Origin: Usnea hakonensis
Lineage: Eukaryota > Ascomycota > Lecanoromycetes > Lecanorales > Parmeliaceae
Assembly: GCA_013423325.1 (NCBI GenBank)
Contig: BLJB01000051.1
Span: 1-64,000 of the forward strand
Direction: 5' to 3'
DNA: 64,000 bases
Shown: one piece after another, positions 1-10,542 of the stretch
Position numbering within the stretch: the first letter of the stretch is position 1
How the letters are laid out: the number at the start of each line of letters is the position of its first letter
Translations under genes and position numbers: made by a program
Notes under the pieces: model-generated
Told to the model about the DNA's origin: nothing
Database searches by the model: none
The model's input: only the letters and a program-made list of their open reading frames with translations

Positions 1-220
1 AGAGGCGGCGGCAAGTGCATCCGCGGAGCCGGTCAACAACCAGAAAAGCAAGAAGAAGAAGAAGAAAGAGAAAGGAACGGATCCATCTTTGCTGCTGAAA
101 TGGGGAGACGGGAAACCCTCGGCGGGGACGGCAGGGGCGGAGGAGGAAAAGGGGGACGGGCAATACTGGCTGGAGGACAAGCACTGTTTGGGGTGTGGAA
201 GGTCGTTTCAGGGATGGTAG
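1..220 (+). CDS. 3' end of an unrecognised gene (C-terminal fragment)
   Basis: Reading frame 2 is open from the left edge to a TAG at 218-220 and gives about 72 C-terminal residues. It has an Ala-rich start, a lysine-only basic run (SKKKKKKEKG, like a nuclear localisation signal), an acidic/Gly linker, and a final segment YWLEDKHCLGCGRSFQGW with a CxxC pair that could be half of a zinc site. The 5' part lies outside the window. I do not recognise the family. The frame is supported by its length, its composition and the ordered C-terminal motif, not by a named domain. Confidence 0.55.
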   Translation, partial: EAAASASAEPVNNQKSKKKKKKEKGTDPSLLLKWGDGKPSAGTAGAEEEKGDGQYWLEDKHCLGCGRSFQGW

Positions 221-370
221 ATGGTAGAGTTAGTATACCTAATTAGGGAAGGGAGGGAGGTAAAGCATCTGAGATGCCTCCGCCGGCCGCGGAGCGAAGA
301 AGACCGGCTGGCGTTTTTGGGGAGTCTCCCGACATACAGGATGGCTCATTCAGTGCTCGAGGCTGAGCAG

Positions 371-402
371 AGGAGAGGAGAGGAGAGGAGAGGAGAGGAG
401 AG
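371..402. repeat. (GGAGA)n microsatellite
   Basis: About six perfect tandem copies of the purine pentamer. It lies in the intergenic 3' flank, so no coding effect is expected. Confidence 0.9.
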
Positions 403-633
403 CAATAGCCAAAACGATCTGGCTTCCTTTCCAAAAGGGATAGAGTACTCCATTAGCTAGGGACTTTTCAGGGTTGAAAGCTGTATCAAATACTAATACA
501 ACGATACCATGAAAATCATTGCTCGGCAATGCTAGCGCTCTGACATACCCACTACACGTGACACAACCCCGAGTGGCAGAAGAACAATGCAACGCTCAAA
601 TCGCTCAAACGCTAGCATACTCTTACTACACTA

Positions 634-662
634 ATACTCATACTCATACTCATACTCATACA
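634..662. repeat. (ATACTC)n hexamer repeat
   Basis: About 4.8 tandem copies of a hexamer, just downstream of the stop of the epimerase-like gene on the opposite strand. Confidence 0.85.
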
Positions 663-685
663 GGCCCCTCACCCCGAAGTTTCCC

Positions 686-1965
686 TCAAGGCCACCATCT
701 AACCCTCTGATAGCTAACTATGATCTCCTTCAACCCCTCCTCCGTCAACCTTTCCCTCTCGACCGTCCATCCTAGCACCTCCTTTGCCTTTTTAGCGTTC
801 AAACACAGGTTGCTATCCTTCAACAACTCCTTCTCCATGAACGGACTGAGCGGACTGCCTTGGCCAGCATCTACCCCTGCCCTCTTCATCATCTCAGCCC
901 ACGGCTGCAGAATATCTTCATTCACGTCGTCAACGACGCTGTCGAGGTTCATCTTCGCAAAGGAGGATATGAACGTGCCTTGGAAGCCGGTCTGGATGTT
1001 GAAGATGGTGGAAACAATACTCGCTAGCGTTTCCTGCTTGGTGTCCCCGTCGTCCACAATGTTAAAAGCGCGATCGGCCATGCTGCTCCGTTCTGTGGGA
1101 GGGTTGTGCGTGCACCAGTCCGCAGCTTGCCAAGCCGCAGAACAAACGTCGAGGACGTGCACGGTGTTGATGCGCAAATCTTTGGACCACAACCACTTGA
1201 GCTCTTTATTGAGCTCCTGGTAGACCCGTGCTAGACATAGCCCGCGAGCGAGGAAACCATTATCGTACTCACCGTAGACGTGAGCCAGGCGCAGGCTGGC
1301 GTATTTTAGACCCTGCTCTCGGGCAAGCTTCTCCAAGATCTCCTCCGCTTGTAGTTTGGCTTTGGATATCTTGAGCCAAGGTTTCAGCTGCGAGATCTCT
1401 GTGCAACCGCCGGACGATATCACCGAGGAGTTTGGTGACTTATAGATCATGCCAGTACTGAACTCGATGAAGTTTGGAGAGGGTCTTATTTTTGCAATGT
1501 GTGTAGCGAGGTTGGTAGTAAGAGCTGTGGAGCGCAGAGAGTAGATTGAAGGTTCTTGTGAATAGCGTGTCTCGCCTCCGCAGTTGAAGACATAGGAAAA
1601 GTGGCGACCTGAGGCAAGGGTGAATATTCGTTCGAGTGAGGTCTCTTTGCTGGCATCTGCCTGCATGAAATTGGCCTGGGAGCATGCTTCTGCGAACTCT
1701 GGAGGCAAGCGGGCCAGTTGAGGCAGGACTTTGTCGACCAGCCGGACCTCGGATGCTAGGTTGTTGCGGTGGATATAAAGGGCTAAGAAGCGGCCTATGT
1801 AGCCTAGAGTTCGGCGAGATCAGCAGAAGCTCGATCACATTGCAGAGGCTCAAGGGAAGGTGTGGAGATACCTAGACCTCCTACGATCAAGACAGCAGGC
1901 TTGTCGTCGCTTGGCCCTGCTACAGTGGAGCCCGGAAGGGTTTCGGCTGCGCTCAAGTCTGCCAT
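686..1965 (-). CDS. NAD-dependent epimerase/dehydratase family protein (atypical extended SDR)
   Basis: Two exons, 1872-1965 and 686-1803, joined across a 68-nt GT..AG intron, give 403 aa. The join rebuilds the Rossmann dinucleotide-binding loop VLIVGGLGYIGRF (about residues 25-37), which is split in the glycine motif, so the intron is well supported. Later blocks fit extended short-chain dehydrogenases: FNCGGETRYSQEP, FIEFSTGMIYKS, KLQAEEILEKLAREQGL, LRLAHVYGEYDNG and NTVHVLDVC. Where typical members carry the catalytic YxxxK pair, this protein reads LKISK: the Lys is present but the Tyr position is Leu. It may bind a nucleotide sugar or another ligand with altered chemistry. Likely cytosolic; substrate unknown. 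The start ATG at 1965 is the first in frame, immediately ahead of the Rossmann fold. Confidence 0.85.
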
Positions 1966-3397
1966 GATTGGTTCTGACTCCTTGACAAGCGAGATGGCCA
2001 GCGTCTGCAGACACAGTCTATGCAGATGTAGGCCAAGGGGTCAAGCTTCGGATGGATATGGGATATGGGATATGGCAGGTGTGGCTCATGCACAGAAAGC
2101 AGCAGAAATTGCTTGAGGGATGTGTCCAAGAGAAATGGAAAGAGAGCCGGAGCTATATACGAAACGATTAGGAAAGGCAAGAGCTCAGAGCTGACAGGAT
2201 GAGAAGGCACAAGTCGGCAAAGATTGGGTATCAATGGAATGTCCGAGAAAAGCCTCAAGACGCTGATAGGGCAAATTGGGGAATGGTCTCGGATGGGATG
2301 GGAAGGGGAGGATGTTGAAGTGAATTATCGTTCATGTAACGTCGTCCAGGCCAACAAGTCTGCACCTAGATGAGATGGGAGAGGTGGATGTTGCAGTGTT
2401 GGGTTGGGGTCGTGTGATTGCCAACCAAAGCTGCTACAAGAGCGTTTCAGGTACTGCCAACGACCTGTAATGAAGGCGAAGTGAGATGGACAAGGAATAG
2501 AATAATAGTATCAAGAGGCAATTATTGAAGAAAGGGAAGAAAATGGAACGTTTGACGGGGAGGGGGGAGGAGGGTAGCCTCGGGGAAATGAGGGATGAAA
2601 GTTTTCAATCGCAAGCATGCATTCCAAACAGTTACATATGGCATCATTGCGCATCAAGATCCGCCCCCACATCATCACCGCGTAGATACAATGATACATG
2701 ATACCTCAGGCATGATGAATGATGAATGATGAATGGTCATGATGTTTGGCATGCATACTTTAGCTCTAGAGTCTAGGGATGCCTCGTGGCATGATAGCCC
2801 AACGGTCCCTAAGATGAAACAATAGAAAGAAACAAATAAAACAACCCCCCTGTTTGACGGAATGATTTTTATTCTCTCTCTAGGCATCCTGCATCCTGCA
2901 TCATGCAGCCATTTCTTTGACCTGGGCCCAAACCACACCGACATGAAGCTATGAATACCTTATGTATGAACGGCAGTATTATTATATACCAATTTTCTCA
3001 GCAACAATCAAAGCAATCTCTTTTTTAATTCAGTTTTTTATCTCTTTTCGACTCTATCGATCAAACGCAATTCTTTGCTCTATAAAGTATGTGTGAGTAC
3101 GGAAGATGACTGTGCAGTGAAAATACTGCAAAGTAAAGTAGACAAATGTTTTTAGAAGATGCACTAGCCTTTTTCATGCATGCAAAAGTCCTGCCAGTCA
3201 TTCCATGCAAACCCCATGTGATGCCATCCCTGGCAATTTGCCTTCCAAACTCGCTTCTCCACCCATTCATGGCCATTACGTACGCCTTCGAAAATCCAAG
3301 CCATGCCATGCCACGCCGTGTAAAGTTGCGCCCATTGCAATCCCCAGCTCCTCAACCTCTCGTGTCTTGAAACCGTGGCGATACGCGGACCTGCTTT
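1966..3397. other. long intergenic region without a supported gene
   Basis: It contains the epimerase promoter and the TOP1 3' flank. Short tandem repeats are visible: GGATATG x3 near 2049-2073, GATGAAT x3-4 near 2711-2740 and GCATCCT x3 near 2883-2906. Short open frames here have neither domains nor credible splice partners. Confidence 0.5.
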
Positions 3398-6300
3398 TCA
3401 GAACTCCCAATCCTCCTCCACCGATTTGATTGCCCAATCGAACTTCTCCCGTAACGTCTTTGAGAAGAACTTTTCGATGGGCACGTCAAACTTTTTGGAA
3501 AAGACCACTGTAAGACGTGGATCAATGTAATTCTGTAACCATCTGTAAGCGCTTCTCCAAACATGGAACCGAGCAGGTACTTACAATCTTGGAGGTGCCC
3601 AGGGCAACTTCTTTGTTGTTTTCCTTGTCCTTGGCCTGAAACAGCATGTTGTTGATACGTTGATCAAGCTTTGCCAGATTACTCTCACATTTCTCCACTG
3701 TCGGTCCCTTGCCTTCGGCCTCCACCTTCCCAGTCTTGTTCTCCTTCTTGAACTTCTTCGCCAATTGGTCAGCAACGTCGAGACGTTCTTCAAGCTCCTT
3801 ATGCTTCATCTCCTTTCCGCCGTCAGCTTTTAGCTTTTCATTCTCCTTATTGAACTTCTTCTCAATCTTTTGGCGCTCCTCCTCAACAAGAAAGTTCTGG
3901 TGTTCATGTATCCAGGACTCCTCCAATTCGTCGTCAAGCCGAAAGTAATCATTTCCTTCCGTCTTTTCCTTTTTCTTCTTGTTTTTGGGATCAATGTCAA
4001 GCATCATCTGCTTTATTCGCCACTTTTGATACTTAAGGCCCTTGATCCGGTCGCCAAGTTTCTCCATTTGCGATTCGTGTCCAGCGGCAACAGTACGCTT
4101 GTGGTTGCAGAGAATCGCTACTTTGCGATTTGCCTCATTGTAATCAACAATCTTCTCTGCAATGCTACCGACCGACTTCATGTTTTGAAGCAACTTTGAC
4201 ATGGTGAAGGACGCATTGTAAGTACGAAATACTTTGGCAGTCAATCCAGTCATGTAATTAGAAAGATGCTTGTTCAGTGCACTGGTCTGTGACTGTTAGC
4301 GCAGAACCAAGTAGACAACAGAGTATTACTAACCGTGAGGCGATCGAAAATCTCGTCACCGTCCGTCTTCGGAGCACTCTTGAAAATTTTAAGATTCTTG
4401 AAAACTTGGGCGTCGACTTCGACCTCGTCGTAGAAGCGAATGCTGTCCTTACCGAGGAAGTCGAAGATGACTTTGTTTGGAGGCTTGAGGGTAACGTGTT
4501 CGAACTTCAGCGAACAGCAACCGACCGTATCAGCCTCGTCCTCGCCCTTCTCATTGCCAGCACGTAGTGCAAATTGGTCGATGAGATACACCGCTGTTGC
4601 TCGTTGACGATTTGCCATGACCTTGTCCTTTAACTCGGCATTGTAATCATTGCGTATATGATCAATATGTTTCTAATTAATCAGCTCCATGGTCAAGTCC
4701 ATTGTCAGTCAGCCACGTACCTTTAGCTCTCGTGCCTTTTCAAATTTCTTGAAGTCGCTTTGACCTTTGACATCAGAATTGGCAGCAAGCATGACATACT
4801 TGTAGGCCGCGTTGATGTTCTCTTGCCACATCGCCAGCCAAGTGCCTTCTTGATCATGCTTAATATCCTTCCAACTGTGCCCTTCGGGTGGCACTGGGAC
4901 TGTAGCTTCTTTGCCGATATTTATGGTGATTTGCTCAGGGTCCACCCTCTTCTTGACTCTTCCTGTCTTTGGGTGGTCGCCGCGACCCCGGAAGAGACCA
5001 GGAGGCTCCACACGAAAGTTCCCAACTTTTTGCTTGCGATTGTCCCACATACAATACATGTAAGGTGCTTCGGCAGCATCCTTTTCCGCCTTGAGCGCTT
5101 TCTTTTCGGCACCTGGAAGGGCTTTCTTCTCCGCGCGCTGGGCATCATAGTAGTTGAAGATAGGCTGGAAATCGCACTTGCTGAACTCCTTAATGTTGAC
5201 TTTATTGCCGTGTCTGTCGGTAGCTCCACCAGTCTCCTTGAGCATCTTCGTAAAGTCCTCAAAAAAATTCTTCTGAAAGGTTGGATTCTCGACATTGTGG
5301 GTAGAATTCAACATGGCTCCGAAAAAGCCAGCTATCTCCTCCGCTTCAGGTGCCATCCTCACTGGATTTCCATCGTACATCATGTGTACATTTTTTGGCA
5401 AAGGCTGATATTCCGGAGGGAACACTACACCTGCATGTTCCAACGTGGTCCATTTCTTTGTGCCGTCGCCTTTTGTAGGATCCTCCCACCAGCGATACTC
5501 GTCCTCTTCGGCCGCGGCTTCCTCATCTTCTTTCGTCTCTTCCTTTTTCGGTGCTTTGCCCTTCTTCTTCGGGGTTGACGATGCAGCTTTCGGATCCGGA
5601 GTCTTCTTAGTTGGCGCTTTCGCTTTCTTTACAAGAGGCTCATCATCTTCAGATTCTTTCTTGACATCATTCGCTTGGCTTTTGCGCTTCTTCGATGCAG
5701 CTGAAGTGCCGTTTGTTTGTTTCTTCGGATGTTCTTTCTCGTCCTTCCGTATCGCCTTAGCCTCTTTTGCGGCACTTTTCTGGATACTGGCTTTCTCCTT
5801 GGCAAGTTTTTCGCCTAAAGGTGCATCTGAGTCTTCAGATTCGCCGATGGCAGTCTCGGATGCTTTGACAGGCTTTCGCACCAATATCGGCGACTTGCTT
5901 TTGGGATTTTTGGACACAAGTGGTGCATCATCGGAGTCTGAATCCACGCCGGCCTTGTTTTTCCCTTTGACCACACGACGCCGCTTACTCTATGACAAGT
6001 CAGCAACCAGGAATCCATACTTCACTTGAGTTTTCGCCAACCACGCACCAACGGTTTCCCTTCCTCACCATCCTCTTCACTTGCTTCTTTGTATGATTTT
6101 ACGTTGCCAATGCTGCTACGGGCCTTCCGCTTCCCGTTTGCATTGCCGTTAAGTACTGGCCCATCAATCTCCATTTCCTCGACTGGACCGTTCCGGATGG
6201 AAATTCCGGGTGCTGCGTGAGCGACTGGCGGGTTTGCCTTGTCCATTTTCTTGTCGACGCCTTCAGTGATAATGCCTTTCGATTTGGGAGGATGTCCTGA

Positions 6301-6511
6301 AACAGAAAGTGTGAGCAAAGACAATTTCTCAGAGAGTCAAATGAGGTAGAGAAAAGAGGCAATCAAACGTAGAGTGAGCGGCATGCGCTATTAGAGCCCC
6401 AGCCAGTGTCAAGTCAAACTTTTGGTAGCGGCAAGAGAGCAACGTACCATTCGTGACGCCGTTCGCCTTGTGATTCTTAGCCAGGGGTTTATCATCGTCT
6501 GAGGAACTCAT
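3398..6511 (-). CDS. TOP1: DNA topoisomerase I (type IB)
   Basis: Six exons (6448-6511, 6049-6296, 4721-5989, 4334-4672, 3585-4286, 3398-3532) give 918 aa, a usual length for fungal enzymes. The nuclear enzyme relaxes supercoils through a transient 3'-phosphotyrosine link. The N-terminal ~190 residues are charged, with repeated acidic patches (DSDDAPL, SEDSDAPL, ESEDDEPL) and Lys-rich signals. The core begins near YRWWEDP and KWTTLEHAGVVFPPEY. The catalytic Arg is in ALRAGNEK (Arg564). A long Lys/Glu coiled-coil linker lies in exon 5. The active-site Tyr is in exon 6, SKINYIDPR (Tyr876), and the protein ends in the conserved DWEF-like tail. Introns 2-5 all fall between codons. The start is the first ATG of the acidic MSSSDDDKPL leader. 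TOP1 is divergent from ATP3 across 541 bp. Confidence 0.97.
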
Positions 6512-7052
6512 TTTGGCGTGACGAGGCGAGGTGAGGCGTAGAAAGCGCGGAGTTGGTAACACTTTGGCAAGTCGGGTCTGAATAGGTACTTGTACTCCCG
6601 CTGGACGCCAGCTAGCCGACGCGACTGTGAGGGAAGAAAAACGCTTAATGATTAGGCAGATACTGTGAAGCGAGTTGCATGAATTGTTGCGAGGAAAACG
6701 ATGTGGATTGTTCAAAGGAATGTGGTAAAGCGGTGAAAAGAAGATGTAAAAAGCAAAGGGTCTGAAAGTGAATGAATGGATGGAAATGTTAAGTAAGTAC
6801 TTACCTACTTACTCTACTTTACTTTAGGACTTGAAGACGGCTAGATCGAGACGCCTTCCACTGAAAATGCCCGCAATGGGAAGTCTTCCGCTAGTCCAAT
6901 AATAGACTAGCTTCGTTCCGAGAACATCAGTTCTCAGTCCTTACGGCCCTGGCTTCTTCAGCGCCAGTCTTGATTACTCGACTATCATTCACTGGAGGTC
7001 GTCTGAGGGCCAATCGTCTCTCCTCATAGTAATTGAAGGTCTTCCTCTTAGG
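6512..7052. promoter_or_regulatory. divergent promoter region TOP1 / ATP3
   Basis: 541 bp between two opposite start codons. It holds a perfect 12-bp palindrome at 6793-6804 (GTAAGTACTTAC) within a TACTTAC-rich patch, and a CCAAT box at 6896-6900, 153 bp before the ATP3 start. CCAAT is the known site of the fungal HAP/CBC complex, which often controls respiratory genes; its use here is inferred. Confidence 0.4.
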
Positions 7053-8247
7053 ATGCTCTCCCGAGCAGGCAGGCCAGCTCTCAATGCTGCAGCCGTGGTG
7101 TCCGCCAGGTAAGCTCTTTGCTTTAGCAATCACCTTGCCAGCTTGTCCATTGCAATCTCTAGAAGCTTGGGGAGGTGCATCAAACAATATTCCGTCACAG
7201 TCAGTTGACGTTCCTAATCTGCAGGCCCATCGCCGTGAATGCTGCCGGATATGCCACACTCCGCGAAATCGAAGGCCGCCTCAAATCCATCCGTAATATC
7301 GAAAAAATAACTAAAACCATGAAAATCGTCGCCTCTACCAAGCTCAACAAAGCTCAACGCGCAATGGTGGAATCCCGAAGCTACGGGGAGACTTCTAACA
7401 CGGTCTTCGAAAAAGCGGAGACCAAACCCATCGAGTCCGAAGATAAGAAATCACTCATCATAGTGTGCTCCTCCGACAAGGGCCTCTGCGGCGGTATTCA
7501 CTCTGGTCTGTCAAGAGCGACCAGGAGAATGTTGGAGAAGAAGCCAAACTCGGACATTGTGGTGATTGGCGAGAAGTCAAAGGCGCAATTGGGCAGGTCG
7601 AACGGAAAGAGCTTACAATTGAGCTTTGCGGGCGCCGGGAAAGACGTGCCAACTTTTACGGAGGCACAGGCCATTGCTGATCAGATCTCGTTGCTACCGA
7701 CGGCTTATGCTGATGTGCAAATACTGTACAACAAGTTCATCAATGCGACGAGTTACGAGCCGACGCCGATTGAGGCGTTTTCCGAAGAGGCTATCCGCGA
7801 GTCACGTAAATTCCCCACGTCGTTTTTCTTACGAATACATTTTGACCAGGCATCTAGCAAACTTCACTGCCTTCGAAATTGATGACGATGTGCTCGCCAA
7901 TCTCCGTGAATACGCCCTTGCCAACTCCCTCTACTGGGTAAGCCGCCTTACCTCTTACCTTGCTTGGCCTTTAACGCAACCGTTGTACTGATCATCAAGC
8001 AGGCTCTGACAGAAGGCCACGCTTGCGAAATTTCTGCCCGACGTAACGCCATGGACGTAAGTAACCTATACCTCCCGTCCAACGAAAAGCGCTCCAGCCT
8101 TCTAACATCCGTATTTCACAGAACGCTTCCAAGAACGCTGGGGATATGATCAACAAGTTCCAAATCCTCTACAATCGTACCCGACAAGCTGTCATCACTG
8201 GAGAGTTGGTCGAGATTATCACGGGTGCCTCAGCTTCGGAAGGCTAA
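7053..8247 (+). CDS. ATP3: mitochondrial F1F0 ATP synthase gamma subunit
   Basis: Five exons (7053-7108, 7225-7805, 7858-7937, 8003-8056, 8122-8247) give 298 aa. The gamma subunit is the rotating central stalk of mitochondrial F1. After a short Arg/Ala-rich presequence (MLSRAGRPALNAAAVVSAR) come the hallmark N-terminal helix ATLREIEGRLKSIRNIEKIT, then IVCSSDKGLCGGIHSG, and the C-terminal helix KNAGDMINKFQILYNRTRQ followed by ITGELVEIITGASA. Intron 2 is 52 nt and uses the TCTAG acceptor at 7857, which restores ESPNF; the CCAG upstream would run into a stop. Introns become closely spaced toward the 3' end. The gene lies head-to-head with TOP1. Confidence 0.97.
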
Positions 8248-8723
8248 AGTCCGTCATGTATATTAGCTGTTAGATACCTGGACAACTATGTTTCGCGAGT
8301 TGCTCGAGGATTGTGAGCATCATTTGTTGCAACATACTGATCAGCGCCTTTTGAAGCTTTGCATTGACATCGGCATTGCTACTGCATGCTCACCCTTTAA
8401 AAAATCTTTTGCTTGAAGCCCTATCATACCAGCTCATTGACATACTATGAGGATATCATACCTCCGAAAGCTTAGACATTAACACCAATATCCATACCAA
8501 GGCGATGGCCGCACCTAAAATCGTACCCTGAGACGTGGTTCTGTTCCTGAATACACCGCCAAGATATGCTTTTTCCAGTTCGACCCATCAAGCTGCACAT
8601 GCCATTACAGCCACCATTGTCCAGAAATACCTCCTCATATACCAATGCTGCTTCCAATGCTGCTTCCATTCAATCGTCCAGAAATCCTGTCGATACACGG
8701 GCATGACGTCAACTATGCGGTCA
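8248..8723. other. intergenic, convergent 3' flanks
   Basis: No gene recognised. A short direct repeat (CCAATGCTGCTT, two and a half copies) lies near 8643-8670. Confidence 0.5.
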
Positions 8724-9623
8724 CTAGCTTCCAATCCGCACACGCTCCTCCAAACACCAAGCGAACACCTCGTGCCGGAACCCGGTCAAGCGGAAATCTT
8801 TCAACCCTTTGATTCCAGTCACCAGATCGTGAAGCATCTTCATCTCAGCTTTGAGCATGGCGTCCGCTACTTGACCCTCCCTCTTCATTCGGACATTTGT
8901 TCTGTCGGCAGCTGAACTACAATGATGGGCTGTGCTGTGCTTGCTGTGGGAGATTTGACCATGTGTGACCATTGTTTTCTGAGTTGCGTCCTCAAACAAC
9001 ATTGCCCGCTTCTGCTCCACCGCCTTTTCCTTCTCGACAATAGCAATCTCAAGTTTCTGCAAGCTCTTCAATTCCCCCAACGCCCGAGCAACGAGTGGGA
9101 ATTTCGCCCATAGCTGATCAGCCCAGTCAATCTCAAGCTTGACATTAGTAATCATCTGCCTCTTGCTCCCCGACAGGGATGAAATGTGCTTATCAAAATC
9201 GAATGATGTGGCTGGGGAAGGAGCCGTGAGCGTGTTTTCGCCGTACAAGATTGGGACGCCAATGTTGTGAAAGATTATGCAGACCGAAAGGACATTTGGG
9301 TCAACGTAGGTGCGGTATCCTTTTGGCATGTCGATTGTGTCGCGCTGAAGAATTAGAGGTGAGGGTGAGGTCAAGAGATTACGGAGGATCTTCTTGATAA
9401 TATTGAGCGGAAGAGTAAGTATCGTCGAGTTGATAGTGTTGAATGGAGCTGCATTCACTGATGCCAGATTAGTGGGTGCAGTTCTGGTGCCACTCTCAAG
9501 AAACGCGTTGAGGAGCTGGCTGTTTTCTTCCTTGGACGATACTGTGTCTTTGGTCTGTATTTCAAGGGTGCGACGCTGGAGCAAGGGATGGACAACTACC
9601 ATCGACGGCGTAATAATGGCCAT
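8724..9623 (-). CDS. F-box-like/uncharacterised fungal protein
   Basis: Open frame of 299 aa from the first ATG (9623). The middle resembles the common fungal family with a short F-box-like segment: LTLPLNIIKKILRNLL (~85-105), then LILQRDTIDMPKGYRTYVDP, VLSVCIIFHNIGVPILYGENT and FPLVARALGELKSLQKLEI. The LPxEIxxxIL, YGENT and ELKxLxxLEI order is characteristic, but the function is unknown; such proteins may be substrate adaptors. The Glu/Lys-rich C-terminal half is probably helical. An upstream 5' exon cannot be excluded, since the first ~45 residues look unlike a normal start (hydrophobic MAIITPSMVVVHPLL). Confidence 0.6.
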   Translation of the reverse strand: MAIITPSMVVVHPLLQRRTLEIQTKDTVSSKEENSQLLNAFLESGTRTAPTNLASVNAAPFNTINSTILTLPLNIIKKILRNLLTSPSPLILQRDTIDMPKGYRTYVDPNVLSVCIIFHNIGVPILYGENTLTAPSPATSFDFDKHISSLSGSKRQMITNVKLEIDWADQLWAKFPLVARALGELKSLQKLEIAIVEKEKAVEQKRAMLFEDATQKTMVTHGQISHSKHSTAHHCSSAADRTNVRMKREGQVADAMLKAEMKMLHDLVTGIKGLKDFRLTGFRHEVFAWCLEERVRIGS

Positions 9624-10542
9624 GGTGACAGGTGGTATGACGATCACTTCTGTGAGCGAAGTATCTTGCTTTCCCTCCGAGCCTACAGGCTTTTCAATAC
9701 AGGAATGCGTGACAAGGCAAGGAAAGAAAATGTGAGGGAAGGAAGGATGGTAGGAGACGTGTTGATTAAGTAACTACGGTTGTGATATTTCGAGACTTCA
9801 CAGCTTGTAGTGACATTGAATGATACCAAAGTGAATTTTGTAGACATTAGCGTTAGTCAGGAATATAATTGGCCGTATTCGCCGCTTGCTGGCAGGGGAT
9901 GAAGATGCTTTGGCTGGTGGCAAAGGAGGCTGTTCGGTACTTTTGACTGTGTGCGTTTGCTTCGTTACTAGCATTGACAGGGCAGTGTGTCTCGAGGAGT
10001 TGGCGGACGCGAGAATTCTCGTTGGTGATTTCAAGTACTAGACTTATATGCATACAATTTCTTCCACTACCGGAACTCCATCGGTCTTGACTTTCCTCTC
10101 ATAATGAAGGAGTGCGGACAATGCTCTTGCCCTTCCAACTTCAACAGAATGCGGCATAGGACCTTGAACAATGAATTGACTGATGTGTAGCAATTATGAG
10201 CGAAGTTGAAGTGGGTAAACTGAACACTTAGCATGCTAGCAACGGCTAGCATGTGTTGTAGCTATGGATTTCTGGTCCGTGGATGAATGAGGACCTACTT
10301 ACTGCATAGCGACTTGTCAACATACTCCGATGACATCTCAGCTCTCAAACTAGAGATAACCTCTTTGTTTAGTAGAAAATTGAGGAAGGAAGGAGCAGGC
10401 TGGTCTATCGAACCCCGCGCAGGCATTTTATGCTGGCTTCATTGTGTTACACACTTGTCATAATAATTACGGCCGTCCAGCAAAGTTTTTGGAAAAGACT
10501 TTCTTACAAGCCTGGATCGTTCATTCGGCACTAGATCAACAC
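9624..10542. other. intergenic, no gene supported
   Basis: About 0.9 kb with only short frames on both strands and no recognisable domains or conserved RNA. It contains the promoter of the F-box-like gene to its left and the 3' flank of the F-box gene to its right. Confidence 0.5.

Larger units (their letters stand above)
221..685. other. intergenic, two microsatellites
   Basis: No gene is supported here. It is the 3' flank of two converging genes and contains a GGAGA pentamer array and an ATACTC hexamer array, listed separately. Confidence 0.6.

Noticed and set aside
720..1223. 167-codon plus-strand open frame
   Set aside because: Antisense to the epimerase gene, whose motifs and splice structure are clear.
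4760..5578. 272-codon plus-strand open frame
   Set aside because: Antisense shadow of the TOP1 exon 3 (Lys/Glu-rich coding); no domain.
10400..10425. GGTTCGAT-like B box on the minus strand suggesting a tRNA
   Set aside because: No A box at the proper distance and no complementary acceptor stem.
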